In this document: piece by piece, positions 26,487 through 35,229 of the stretch
How positions within the stretch are numbered: position 1 is the stretch's first letter
Layout of the letters: each line of letters starts with the position of its first letter
Assembly (NCBI GenBank): GCA_046347475.1
Contig: JAXMGD010000004.1
Coordinates: forward strand, 310,001-374,000
Origin: CAMCXE01 sp046347475
GTDB taxonomy: Bacteria > Pseudomonadota > Gammaproteobacteria > Pseudomonadales > Cellvibrionaceae
Direction of reading: 5' to 3'
DNA: 64,000 nucleotides
Notes under the pieces: generated by a model
What the model was told of the DNA's origin: nothing
Seen by the model: the letters and a program-made list of their open reading frames with translations, nothing else
The model's database searches: none
Program-made: the position numbers and the translations under genes

Positions 26487-26981
26487 TTAGTCTTTTATGC
26501 TTGAGCGCACACACACCCACAATAAACAGTGGGTTTTGGCGGTGGCTTGGGGTGTTTGGGCAGGACGCGGTGCATCCATTTCGGCGAGGGTAATTTTGCC
26601 ATTGCCGTCCTGGTCAAACTGCTTAAACGAACCTAAATAGGTGCGGTATTCCTCCTGGGAAACCACACCATCGCGGTCGCTATCGAGTTTGTTAAATCGG
26701 GCCGAGATAATGGGTTGGCGTTTTAACTCATCTATATGGGTAAATTCCTCCATGCTGACGCGGCCATCCTGATTTAAATCCATTTTGGCAAAGGCCTTAT
26801 CGCGCTTCTGGCTAATTTCTTCGCTAGAGATAACCTGGTCGCCATTTACATCATAACGAGCCAGCAATAATTCTTTGGTAACCGCGCCGGCGGGCTCTGC
26901 CCCTGCCTCCCCGCCTATGCTGACCTGAGGCAGGCATAACGCAAACAAACCAACAGCAACAATTCGGCTAATACAGGGCAT
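26487..26981 (-). CDS. Exported EF-hand calcium-binding protein
   Basis: From ATG 26981 (GGAGAT ribosome-binding site 6 bp upstream) the protein has 164 residues: a signal peptide (ISRIVAVGLFALCLPQVSIGG) and four EF-hand loops. The loops are DVNGDQVISSEE, DLNQDGRVSMEE, DSDRDGVVSQEE and DQDGNGKITLAE; all keep acidic residues at positions 1, 3 and 12 or close variants. Such proteins bind calcium in the periplasm or outside the cell; the role is unknown. The frame extends to 27020, but the upstream residues do not look like a signal. Confidence 0.88.
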   Translation of the reverse strand: MPCISRIVAVGLFALCLPQVSIGGEAGAEPAGAVTKELLLARYDVNGDQVISSEEISQKRDKAFAKMDLNQDGRVSMEEFTHIDELKRQPIISARFNKLDSDRDGVVSQEEYRTYLGSFKQFDQDGNGKITLAEMDAPRPAQTPQATAKTHCLLWVCVRSSIKD

Positions 26982-27130
26982 GGGCAAATCTCCGGGGTAG
27001 TTGGCAAGATCATATTCCAATTACCAATAAAATCTAGCAGAGAATTCACACTTAAGTAGGAGCAAATCCGGCTTTGCGACCCAGTCAGCATTCCATTTTT
27101 TAAGCATTCAACATCCCGGCGCCTCGGCAC

Positions 27131-27304
27131 TTATTAACCCGGCGACAAAATAGATCGTCCTGATCTATTTTGTCTTCGCCCCGCTAAAACGGGCGCAGAT
27201 ACGTGGATCTGCTTGTTTTAGCGGGGCTCGCGGCGCCTTAGGACGCCGGTGCTGCATCCATGCAGCACTTATTAACCCGACACTAAAGGTCGCCGGGTTA
27301 ATAA
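27131..27304. repeat. 174-bp element: perfect 16-bp inverted ends around several hairpins
   Basis: TTATTAACCCGGCGAC (27131-27146) and its exact complement (27289-27304) enclose a 13-bp hairpin (27144-27156 / 27162-27174). A 12-bp stem follows (27179-27190 / 27215-27226) with an inner GCAGAT/ATCTGC, then a short CGGCG/CGCCG stem. Last comes the 20-bp palindrome GTGCTGCATCCATGCAGCAC (27249-27268). CACTTATTAACCCG occurs twice in direct orientation (27128, 27266). Confidence 0.85.
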
Positions 27305-27378
27305 CTATTGCGCCAAAAGCAGAGTCTTGATGTTAGGGATTTTCATTAGAACTCAGCTGCGGGGACAGCCTGCGGGAG

Positions 27379-27530
27379 GAATGTCATTAAGTTAAGGATG
27401 TTCTAAATAGAAATCTTCAGCGGGGGCGCCCCTTGTTGAGCGCTCAAACCGTTACTGAGACTGATATTTTTTGAGGGCCAAATAGGGCAACCCCACGGGC
27501 CACCCTCAAAGTTTGCCTTAAGAACAGGTC
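27379..27530. repeat. Repeat family 3, copy A
   Basis: It shares with 40302-40455 the order AATGTCATTAAG, then TTCTAAATAGAAATCTTCAG, GGGCGCCCC, CTGATATTTT, and a GGGC..CC.C.GGG..CCC arm. The copies are clearly related but diverged. Confidence 0.65.
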
Positions 27531-27587
27531 CTAAAACTCACAGCCCGTTATCGGCTCTGCGCGGCAGAGCCGTATCGTTTCGCCCCA

Positions 27588-29129
27588 TCATTTATTAGGT
27601 GCGCGATTGGTTAATAAACCCTGTAAAAACCGCCCGGCCATCTGCACTTCAAAATTCATGGGCTGTGGATGGGCGCGGGCCAGTTCAAATGCGTCCCGAG
27701 CTTTGCCTACGCGGTTATTCAGCAGGTGCATATAACCCAGATAAAATTCATATTCCGCCTGCTGGCAAGGGGATTTTATCTGATCGGCAAATGCCGCTTC
27801 GGTTATTTCTCCGCGCCAGAATTTTGCAAGAGCTTCATCAAAGCTATTAAAAAAAACCGCTTTTTTTGCTGTGCGCCAGAGGCTATTCATGCTGATGGAT
27901 TTATCCTGGGCTTCCACCTGTATCATGCTGGCAATTAATAAATCGCTGACACCGGGCTGCTCGTTGTCAACAATATAGTCACCAAAAGCTTGTGCCGCTT
28001 TTTGCCATTGCCCCTGCAACATAAAATGTTCCACCGCCGCGCGCGTAGGAGTTTTCGGCAACTGAGTGTGGGCCGCACTAAATAATGGCTCAGCGCGTTT
28101 AGCCTGATTTTGATAGGTTAAATAGGTGGCAAAAATCCATTTATTCATGGCCGCAGCATCCGGTGTTACCGCTTGATCACCTTCGCGAATACTTAAGGGC
28201 GCCAAACCCAAATGGGCATAATTAATCATCAACCCCCAATGCACCTGGGCCATCTGGATTTGCCCCGCGCCCGTCTCTTCAGTGCTCGCAGGTTGGGTTA
28301 ACAATTGTTTATAAAATTGGGTGGAGCGTTTTATATCGTCGAGGTGATCATAAATACATTCGCTGCGTTGCGCCCGTGTGCGATAGGCCTCCGCCAAGGC
28401 CAACACTACCTGATTATTCTCAGGCTCTAAACGCAGGGCTTGGTGCAAGATGGCAAACCCCAAAGCGATTTGGCGGGCTTCAAAATAATAGCGGCTTAAT
28501 TGCACATGGATGAGCGCGTTGCGCGGTTGCTCTTTGAGTGCAGCGCGCAAAATGGCTTTTAATTCGGCTCGCCGTTCCGGTTCGCGGTTGTGTTTATCCT
28601 TCTCCAATTCGTACAGATACAATGCCAAACTCGGCGGATAAAAACTGTTGCGCGCCGCCAGAGGTAACCCGGTGTAAAACGCTTGCAAACGCGCTAATGC
28701 AGATTTATCACCTTCCATGCGCACCTGGGTGTACATGAGACGATAATAAGCGGCTAATAAGCTTAAATCATCGGGCTTGGCGGCTAGGGCTTTTTGTGCG
28801 TGGTACAGGGCCCAGAGTTTAAAATCAGCATTTTTGTCTACCAGGTACTGCTTAAAATACAGCTCGGCTAACTTTTGATGAGCATCGGGCTGATTGGCAT
28901 CATCCGCTAATAGCGCTAAATAATGGGCCTGCTGAGTCTGCCATTGTTGTGGGCTAGTGTCCTCTGTTGCCTGCCAGGGTAGATTTAATTCATTGGCAGC
29001 AGGGGCCACTGGGGCCGGTGTTTTTACCCGTGTGGGTGAGGCGCAACTGCACAGCGCACACAAAATACAGGCCAAGGCAAGACGATCAAATTTTAATGTG
29101 CTTGGCCGCTTTTTTTCCTGCTTCATCAC
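27588..29129 (-). CDS. TPR-repeat lipoprotein of unknown role
   Basis: The 513-residue protein has a lipoprotein signal (ILCALCSC, Cys near residue 29) and a helical remainder. TPR-like repeats include PDAHQKLAELYFKQYL, LWALYHAQKALAAKPDDLSLLAAYYRL, ALIHVQLSRYYFEARQIALGFAILHQALRLEPENNQVVLALAEAYR and the C-terminal EFYLGYMHLLNNRVGKARDAFELAR. Its ATG overlaps the stop of the upstream DUF3857 gene (ATGA-type overlap), so the pair is translationally coupled and probably works together at the envelope. I do not recognise a named family. Confidence 0.82.
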   Translation of the reverse strand: MMKQEKKRPSTLKFDRLALACILCALCSCASPTRVKTPAPVAPAANELNLPWQATEDTSPQQWQTQQAHYLALLADDANQPDAHQKLAELYFKQYLVDKNADFKLWALYHAQKALAAKPDDLSLLAAYYRLMYTQVRMEGDKSALARLQAFYTGLPLAARNSFYPPSLALYLYELEKDKHNREPERRAELKAILRAALKEQPRNALIHVQLSRYYFEARQIALGFAILHQALRLEPENNQVVLALAEAYRTRAQRSECIYDHLDDIKRSTQFYKQLLTQPASTEETGAGQIQMAQVHWGLMINYAHLGLAPLSIREGDQAVTPDAAAMNKWIFATYLTYQNQAKRAEPLFSAAHTQLPKTPTRAAVEHFMLQGQWQKAAQAFGDYIVDNEQPGVSDLLIASMIQVEAQDKSISMNSLWRTAKKAVFFNSFDEALAKFWRGEITEAAFADQIKSPCQQAEYEFYLGYMHLLNNRVGKARDAFELARAHPQPMNFEVQMAGRFLQGLLTNRAPNK

Positions 29130-31348
29130 GGCGTGAAACCCAAATCACGGGCTTTAGAAAATGACTGCTGGGCGGCTTCAGCTTGGTCGGCATAACCCTG
29201 CGCTAACCCCAACAAATAAAAAGCCTCCCCCGAATTAGGAAATTTACGGGTCGCTTTTTGCGCTTCAATTAATGCCTCGGCGAAATTCCCCGCGTCAATT
29301 AAGCGCTGCACATTGCTGAGGGTTTGTGCCTGTTTGTTGCCGCTAGTGCTAGTATTGGCGGCGGAATTTTCCTGTGGCGCAAAGGTTACTTGCCAAATCG
29401 CTCCATCCAGTACCGATTGAATCGCCGCGTAAAATTTCGGGTAGTCGGCCAGACTAATTGTGTATTTATTCAATACCCAATCCAGGTGTACCACTACGGA
29501 ATTTTTTTGCTCCTGCGCGGTTTGCGTAAGGTTAAACCAGGGGTTGTGAAAGTCTCCGCCGCGGGATTGAATCACCGGTTGATAACCTGCATTGGGGGCG
29601 GCAAATACCACCTGAGCCGATAGGCTGTAGCCGGGGTCATTTTCTAACGCCTGTTTACGTTCGGCCGGTTTATGCATGCGCACAAAATCGCTAAAGACGT
29701 TTAATAATTGGCTGACACCAAACCCATAGGTTAAAGGCTTACCCTCACCCTGCCAGGCATTTTTAAAGAAGAACTCGCCGGATACCTGTAAAGGCGCAAA
29801 TGGATTGTCGGCATTTAGTACGGTTAAATTTTGCAATTCACCGGCGTTATAAATATTGCTCAACATATCGGTGAGGGTCTTTTGTTTTTCCGGCGCGTAC
29901 AACCAGGTAGCTCTGAGGCTCTCCTCAAACACGCCGTTTAAATCCAATTTAAAATCCGCGCGAATTCCCGCCGCACTTGGGGTTTTAAACTGTAGGGTCA
30001 GTTGCACCCTGTGTTGTGCTGATGAGCGCGCAGGAATAGTTACTAAGGCTTGAGTATCGGGTTTAATGATTAACGCCTGCTGCCCCTCAATCCCAGTGCT
30101 AAAACCGGGGAACAAACTGCTCTCGGCGGTGGTATCCAACCAGGTTTCTTCCAAGCCCGTTTGTTTGGGTAAATAAACAATCATGTGATCGAAATTCACC
30201 GCTGGGGTATCCAGTTGAGCCAAGCCTTGGCCGCGGGTCGCTACTAAGGCCGGATACGCGGTTAAACCCATGCTGCGCGCCAACGCCACCGCGAGCATGG
30301 TTTGGTCTTTGCAATCACCGTAACCATTTTTAACAATATCTGTGGTGGTGTGAGGCTCATAACCGCCGCGGCCTACGTGGGCAAAAACGTAGCGAATTTT
30401 ATCCTGCATATAAGCAAATAAATTCTTGGTTTTATCCTGCGCGGTTCTAGCGTTTTTCTGCAGGCCTTGCGCAATGCCTAATATGCCTGCATCCATCACC
30501 ATATGGGGAGCAAATAAACGGTCGGCCCAAACGGCTACTGCATTCCAATTGGGCAGGGTTGTTACCTGCAGCATGGGAAATAAATGCACACTGCGCGGCA
30601 TACCCGCTTGTAAAGTAATTTCCGGCAACGCATTTTGTTGCCAGTGCCACTGTGTCACTGCGCCCTGGGTTTTCTGCCAGGATTGCGCATTTAACGCAGC
30701 GCTGGGTTTTACATACAATTTAATATCGGCCGGGGCCAGTATATCCAAACTTGCGCTCACCACAGGGTCAACACGCATTCCCTGGTTTGCGGCACGCTCT
30801 TCCCACCAATTAAACCAAAAGCTATCAAACCAGCCGGTGGGAATAATTTTTTTTATTTCACGCCGAATGTATTGAAATTCAATGGTGGCGCCAGGGCGCA
30901 AATTGGGCAGTGAAAATGTTAATTCACGGCTGTCTTGATAAAAATTTTCATCCGCCGGGCTTTGCACCTGTACGGCATCCGCCGCAAGGCTGACCACTTT
31001 GCCATCCGGCGTTTTTACCCGCGCAAATTCCAACTCCACGGCCTCATAAAAGCTGTTAAAGCCAATACTAATTTGGCTGTAATCGCGCACCGCTTCATCG
31101 CTGTGTAAATAAATAGCCGTGTAGGCGTGGGATACGGCGTTTAACCGCTCATCCAGGTCGATACGCGTGCGTTTCGTTAAAACTTCAGCTGCGGCTTTGC
31201 CTGCGTACTTGGGGGCAGGCAGTTGCTCGAAGGCGGCCACATCCGCCCAGGCGGCGTTGAGCATTGAGAAAATAAGCCATAGTCCAAAGCACGCCCGCAA
31301 TTGGGCCGACAGAAAAAATTGCGCTAATAAATACAAAGTTGGGTCCAC
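29126..31348 (-). CDS. DUF3857 and transglutaminase-like domain protein with C-terminal TPR
   Basis: The exported protein has 740 residues from GTG 31348, with a hydrophobic signal (FGLWLIFSMLNAAWA). A DUF3857 domain (about 60-230: DYSQISIGFNSFYEAVELEFARVKTPDGK) is followed by a transglutaminase-like fold (about 290-420). Its triad appears as Cys in GYGDCKDQT, His in FDHMIVYLP and Asp in WLDTTA. A final TPR pair is NFAEALIEAQKATRKFPNSGEAFYLLGLAQ. Such proteins are common in Bacteroidetes and some gammaproteobacteria near polysaccharide or envelope genes; the substrate is unknown. Confidence 0.87.
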   Translation of the reverse strand: MDPTLYLLAQFFLSAQLRACFGLWLIFSMLNAAWADVAAFEQLPAPKYAGKAAAEVLTKRTRIDLDERLNAVSHAYTAIYLHSDEAVRDYSQISIGFNSFYEAVELEFARVKTPDGKVVSLAADAVQVQSPADENFYQDSRELTFSLPNLRPGATIEFQYIRREIKKIIPTGWFDSFWFNWWEERAANQGMRVDPVVSASLDILAPADIKLYVKPSAALNAQSWQKTQGAVTQWHWQQNALPEITLQAGMPRSVHLFPMLQVTTLPNWNAVAVWADRLFAPHMVMDAGILGIAQGLQKNARTAQDKTKNLFAYMQDKIRYVFAHVGRGGYEPHTTTDIVKNGYGDCKDQTMLAVALARSMGLTAYPALVATRGQGLAQLDTPAVNFDHMIVYLPKQTGLEETWLDTTAESSLFPGFSTGIEGQQALIIKPDTQALVTIPARSSAQHRVQLTLQFKTPSAAGIRADFKLDLNGVFEESLRATWLYAPEKQKTLTDMLSNIYNAGELQNLTVLNADNPFAPLQVSGEFFFKNAWQGEGKPLTYGFGVSQLLNVFSDFVRMHKPAERKQALENDPGYSLSAQVVFAAPNAGYQPVIQSRGGDFHNPWFNLTQTAQEQKNSVVVHLDWVLNKYTISLADYPKFYAAIQSVLDGAIWQVTFAPQENSAANTSTSGNKQAQTLSNVQRLIDAGNFAEALIEAQKATRKFPNSGEAFYLLGLAQGYADQAEAAQQSFSKARDLGFTP

Positions 31349-31514
31349 ACAAGGCGAAAAATATACGAGGGGCGCACATGCGCTGCGACAAATTAAAGCT
31401 ACCCAGCAACAGGCCCCCAGCAGTAGAGGGCCTAAATAAGAATAGTCGGTGCGGCCATCCTGGCGCGAATACTTATCAAGAAAATAATCTTAAACTAACC
31501 CTGTGAATAGGCGG

Positions 31515-32510
31515 TTACAGCGCCTGCCAAAGGCCACTTTTGGCGCTGCTAAACGCCGCGTCTATCACCTGCATATTCGCCAGAGCATCACCTAAAGGTG
31601 TAGGTACGTCTTGCTGGTTAAAACAGCTGGCGGCAAAGGCATCCACCATAAATTGGTAGTGATCCATACCGGGGAATTCATGGCGGCTAACCCGAGTGTC
31701 CTGGCGCACAATCACCGCATTGGGCTCATCGCCCACACAATAAAAAGGCCGCTCCAAGGTGATAGAGCCTTGGCTGCCCGAGATATACACCCCCTGCCCG
31801 GATTCCATTTTAGTGCCGCACAACACGCTCGCCATGCCACCTGAGGGGAATTGCAGGTTGACCAGGGCCAGCTGGTCCACTTGATACTCAGGGTGCAAAT
31901 CCAACTGGGCAACCAGCCGCACAGGTTCAGTATTAAATACCCAGCGGGCCACTGAAATACCGTAGCAGCCAATATCCATCAAGGCACCGCCACCTGCGGC
32001 GGGGTTGTTGCGAATATTGTCGGGCTCGTGGTTGTTGTAAGTGAAATAGGCCTGCACCGCTTTCACCTCACCAATGAGCCCTTGGGCCAACCATTGTTTT
32101 ACCGCCTGCCACTGGGGATGAAAGCGATACATAAAGGCTTCCATCACTTTTACAGTGGGATGAGCGGCACTTGCGGCCAGTAATTTTTGCGTATCGGCGC
32201 TATCAAGCCCAATGGGTTTTTCACACAGGACGTGTTTTCCCGCTTCAATACAGGCAATACTCCAAGGCACGTGTAAATCGTTAGGGAGCGGGTTGTAAAT
32301 AGCATCCACATTGGGGTCATCGAGCAGTTCTTGATAACTGCCATAGGCGGTAGGAATTGCGAATTCCTCGCAACACGCCTGGGCAGGCCCAAGGCTGCGC
32401 GAGGCGATGGCCACCACTTCATTGTGGGCGCTGCTCAGCAGGGCCGGAATGAGTTTAGTGCGGGCTATTTTGGCGGTGCTTAAAATTCCCCAACGTAATT
32501 TTTTTTGCAT
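31515..32510 (-). CDS. Gfo/Idh/MocA-family NAD(P)-dependent oxidoreductase
   Basis: The 331-residue cytoplasmic protein has an N-terminal Rossmann fold (LRWGILSTAKIARTKLIPAL) and the family motif GKHVLCEKPIG with Lys near residue 95. The C-terminal sheet domain contains GGGALMDIGCYGISVARWVF, with likely catalytic Asp and nearby residues. It resembles dihydrodiol dehydrogenase or glucose-fructose oxidoreductase branches acting on sugars or cyclitols. It stands alone downstream of prfC, past a terminator. Substrate not determinable here. Confidence 0.88.
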   Translation of the reverse strand: MQKKLRWGILSTAKIARTKLIPALLSSAHNEVVAIASRSLGPAQACCEEFAIPTAYGSYQELLDDPNVDAIYNPLPNDLHVPWSIACIEAGKHVLCEKPIGLDSADTQKLLAASAAHPTVKVMEAFMYRFHPQWQAVKQWLAQGLIGEVKAVQAYFTYNNHEPDNIRNNPAAGGGALMDIGCYGISVARWVFNTEPVRLVAQLDLHPEYQVDQLALVNLQFPSGGMASVLCGTKMESGQGVYISGSQGSITLERPFYCVGDEPNAVIVRQDTRVSRHEFPGMDHYQFMVDAFAASCFNQQDVPTPLGDALANMQVIDAAFSSAKSGLWQAL

Positions 32511-32535
32511 GCTCGGTGCCTGGTATTAAATGAAT

Positions 32536-32558
32536 AAAAACGCGGGCCCTAACCCGCG
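32536..32558 (-). terminator. Rho-independent terminator after prfC
   Basis: On the minus strand CGCGGG-TTAGGG-CCCGCG is followed by TTTTT. It lies between prfC and the oxidoreductase gene. Confidence 0.88.
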
Positions 32559-32653
32559 CTCATTTTTCTCTCTCGCCTTTGCCACTTGTGGTACTCCGTT
32601 AGCGACGGCGTTCTGGTAAAGCAAAACTCGCCAGCCAGTATTTCAACACACCC

Positions 32654-34234
32654 TTAGTGCTCGCGGGTCGCGCGAAATACCACCTCCGGGTGGCGCTCCT
32701 GGGACAGGGATAAATTCACCCGGGTGGGCGCTAAATAGGTTAAATGCCCACCGCCATCTATCGCCAGGTTTTCAGCACACTTGCGTTTAAATTCTTCGAA
32801 TTTTTTCGCATCACTACACTCCACCCAGCGAGCGGTGGTGACATTCACAGGCTCATACACCGCTTCTACTTTATATTCATCCTTCAGCCGGTAGGCCACC
32901 ACTTCAAATTGCAACACACCCACAGCGCCCACCACCACATCATTATTGTTCATGGGGAAAAATACTTGGGTGGAGCCTTCTTCGGATAATTGCTGCAGGC
33001 CTTTTTGTAACGCCTTGGCTTTGAGCGGGTCTTTTAGGCGAATGCGGCGGAACATTTCCGGTGCGAAATGCGGAATTCCGGTGTATTTCAACACCTCACC
33101 TTCGGTAAACGCATCACCAATCTGAATCGTGCCGTGATTGTGTAAACCGATAATATCCCCGGCAATAGCCTCCTCCACCGTATTGCGATCACCGGCTAAA
33201 AAAGTCACCGCATCGCTTATACGCACTTCTTTCTTCAGGCGCACATGCTGCATTTTCATGCCCTGGGTATAGCTGCCGGACACCACACGCATAAACGCAA
33301 TGCGATCGCGGTGTTTAGGGTCCATATTAGCTTGGATTTTAAATACAAACCCCGAGAACCCAGGCTCGCTCGGTTGCACCAGGCGCACATCACTGGCGCG
33401 GGGCAAGGGCGGTGGCGCCCATTCAACAAATCCATCGAGCATTTCCCGCACACCAAAATTACCTAGCGCGGTACCAAAAAATACCGGGGTGAGTTTGCCG
33501 GCTAAATAATCTGGCAAATTAAATTTATGGGTAGCACCGCGCACCAATTCCAATTCGGCCTGTACATCATCCACATAAGCCCCCAGCAACTTGCGCGCCT
33601 CGGGGCTATTAATACCCTTAATTTGAATATCCTCTGGAATCGTATGGCCCTGGCCCTGGGTATACAGATGAAAGGTATCGGTATAAAGGTTGTAGACACC
33701 TTTAAATTCTTTACCCATGCCAATAGGCCAATTAATCGGCGCGGCGGCAATTTTTAATACCGTCTCAATTTCATCTAACACCTCAACCGGGTCGCGGCTT
33801 TCGCGATCCATTTTGTTGATGAAGGATAAAATAGGCGTATCCCGCAGGCGACAGACTTCCATAAGTTTAATGGTGCGATCTTCCACACCCTTAGCGCCAT
33901 CGATCACCATTAATACCGAATCCACCGCCGTTAAGGTGCGGTAGGTATCTTCCGAGAAATCTTCGTGACCGGGCGTATCCAGCAAATTGACCGTGCGGCC
34001 CTTGTAGGGAAACTGCATTACAGAAGAAGTAACGGAAATACCCCGCTCCTGTTCCATGGTCATCCAATCCGACTTGGCGTGGGGCCCGCGCTTACCTTTC
34101 ACGGAACCGGCGATTTGAATGGCATTGCCGAACAACAGCAACTTTTCCGTAATGGTCGTTTTACCGGCATCCGGGTGGCTGATGATGGCGAAGGTGCGGC
34201 GATTTAAATAGGGTGCCTGGGGGGCTTCACTCAT
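32654..34234 (-). CDS. prfC: Peptide chain release factor 3
   Basis: This GTPase recycles RF1/RF2 from the ribosome after peptide release. It shows RRTFAIISHPDAGKTTITEKLLLFG (P-loop), the MEQERGISVTSSVMQF switch I, LDTPGHEDFSEDTYR, and NKMD, through to a normal C-terminus (RATREH). I chose the ATG at 34234 (MSEAPQAPYLNRRTF, 526 residues) because RF3 usually has 10-15 residues before RRTFAI. The frame is open to 34273 with another ATG at 34249. No strong ribosome-binding site decides between them. Confidence 0.96.
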   Translation of the reverse strand: MSEAPQAPYLNRRTFAIISHPDAGKTTITEKLLLFGNAIQIAGSVKGKRGPHAKSDWMTMEQERGISVTSSVMQFPYKGRTVNLLDTPGHEDFSEDTYRTLTAVDSVLMVIDGAKGVEDRTIKLMEVCRLRDTPILSFINKMDRESRDPVEVLDEIETVLKIAAAPINWPIGMGKEFKGVYNLYTDTFHLYTQGQGHTIPEDIQIKGINSPEARKLLGAYVDDVQAELELVRGATHKFNLPDYLAGKLTPVFFGTALGNFGVREMLDGFVEWAPPPLPRASDVRLVQPSEPGFSGFVFKIQANMDPKHRDRIAFMRVVSGSYTQGMKMQHVRLKKEVRISDAVTFLAGDRNTVEEAIAGDIIGLHNHGTIQIGDAFTEGEVLKYTGIPHFAPEMFRRIRLKDPLKAKALQKGLQQLSEEGSTQVFFPMNNNDVVVGAVGVLQFEVVAYRLKDEYKVEAVYEPVNVTTARWVECSDAKKFEEFKRKCAENLAIDGGGHLTYLAPTRVNLSLSQERHPEVVFRATREH

Positions 34235-34317
34235 GGTGGGCTCAAACATTAACTTAGGGTGCAATGACTGCAAAGGCTAGAACCTCAGTACTGCAATCAC
34301 GCCGGATTAAAAAACGA

Positions 34318-34353
34318 TCCATAAAAAAACCCGCTACTGCAGGTTTTTTATGG
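34318..34353 (-). terminator. Terminator after secB (possibly bidirectional)
   Basis: The outer A/T arms CCATAAAAAA and TTTTTTATGG surround an inner stem CCTGC-AGTA-GCGGG (one G-T pair). Read on the minus strand it ends with a long T run after secB. Confidence 0.85.
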
Positions 34354-34382
34354 AAAAAGGCAATGCCCTGGGCCCGCCTCGA

Positions 34383-34877
34383 TTAAGCGTCTTGGCCTGC
34401 GCCTTCGGCTTCAGCCTGGGCTTGCGCAATAGCGCGGGCGAACAACATGTCAAAATTGATCGGCGGCAAAGCCAGGGCGGGAAAGCTGCCTTTTAAGCAC
34501 AGGTTGTCTATGGCTTCGCGGGCATAGGGGAACAAAATTTGTGGGCAGGCGGTATTTAACAAATGGGCCAATTGGGGGCCTTCAATGTTAGTTACCATAA
34601 ATAAACCGGCCTGTTGTACTTCCACCAAGAAGGCAGTTTTATCGCCCAACTGCACATTGATGGTGATTTTTAAAATAACTTCGTACAGGTCTTCATCGAT
34701 TTTATTCGCGGCGGTGCCGAGTTCCTGGCCTACTTTCGGCTGCCATTGGTGACGAAATGCTTCGACACCCATAGGGGTTTCAAAGGAGACGTCCTTGATA
34801 TAGATGCGCTGTAAAGCAAATTGGGGCGCCTGAGCATCTTCAGCAGCGCTTCCAGCATTGTTGATTTCGTCGGTCAT
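34383..34877 (-). CDS. secB: Protein-export chaperone SecB
   Basis: This homotetrameric cytoplasmic chaperone keeps preproteins unfolded and hands them to SecA. In 164 residues it shows FALQRIYIKDVSFETP near the start, LEVQ-type strand FLVEVQQAGLF, and NTACPQILFPYAREAIDNLCLKGSFPALALPPINF, all standard for SecB. It lies with grxC upstream, as in most gammaproteobacteria. Confidence 0.97.
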   Translation of the reverse strand: MTDEINNAGSAAEDAQAPQFALQRIYIKDVSFETPMGVEAFRHQWQPKVGQELGTAANKIDEDLYEVILKITINVQLGDKTAFLVEVQQAGLFMVTNIEGPQLAHLLNTACPQILFPYAREAIDNLCLKGSFPALALPPINFDMLFARAIAQAQAEAEGAGQDA

Positions 34878-34953
34878 AAAAAGGCCTTAAAAGTTAGGTT
34901 AAAGAATAAATGCCCACTGGGGGCACAAAGGTGTTGGGGCAATAATAGAACAT

Positions 34954-35214
34954 TCAAGCCGGTGGGTTAGCCAAAAGCGCGTCCAATTCACCGGCACGAT
35001 CCAGGGCCACCATATCGGTGAAGCCACCCACATGGCGGCTACCGATCCAAATTTGCGGCACGGTGCGCTGGCCAGCTTTAGTCATGACTTCCTGCAGCAA
35101 TTGGGGATCGTTATCCAAACCAATTTCTTCGAACTCAACGCCCTTGCTGCGCAGCAGTTGTTTGGCGGCGACACAATAACTGCAGGTACGGCGGGTATAG
35201 ACCTTAATACTCAT
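34954..35214 (-). CDS. grxC: Glutaredoxin 3
   Basis: This 86-residue thiol-disulfide oxidoreductase has the active site TCSYC (Cys 11 and Cys 14), the conserved TVPQIW with cis-Pro and GGFTDM for glutathione binding. The more usual CPYC motif is CSYC here. It starts ATG 35214, 15 bp after the rhodanese-like gene, in the rhodanese-grxC-secB order. Confidence 0.95.
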   Translation of the reverse strand: MSIKVYTRRTCSYCVAAKQLLRSKGVEFEEIGLDNDPQLLQEVMTKAGQRTVPQIWIGSRHVGGFTDMVALDRAGELDALLANPPA

Positions 35215-35229
35215 GACACACCTCGCGGA

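Larger units (their letters stand above)
26982..27587. other. Gene-free region with a 174-bp hairpin element and a family 3 repeat
   Basis: No gene is supported between the EF-hand gene start and the 3' end of the TPR operon. The stretch holds the nested hairpin element (27131-27304) and a repeat (27379-27530) shared with 40302-40455. Either could end transcription from the TPR operon. Confidence 0.6.

Noticed and set aside
27131..27304. Integron attC site
   Set aside because: The inverted ends do not fit the RYYYAAC/GTTRRRY core sites, and no integrase or gene cassettes are present.
32620..32660. Lone family 2 end near prfC (CCAGTATTTCAACAC)
   Set aside because: Only about 12 bp match and no partner end is nearby; chance cannot be excluded.
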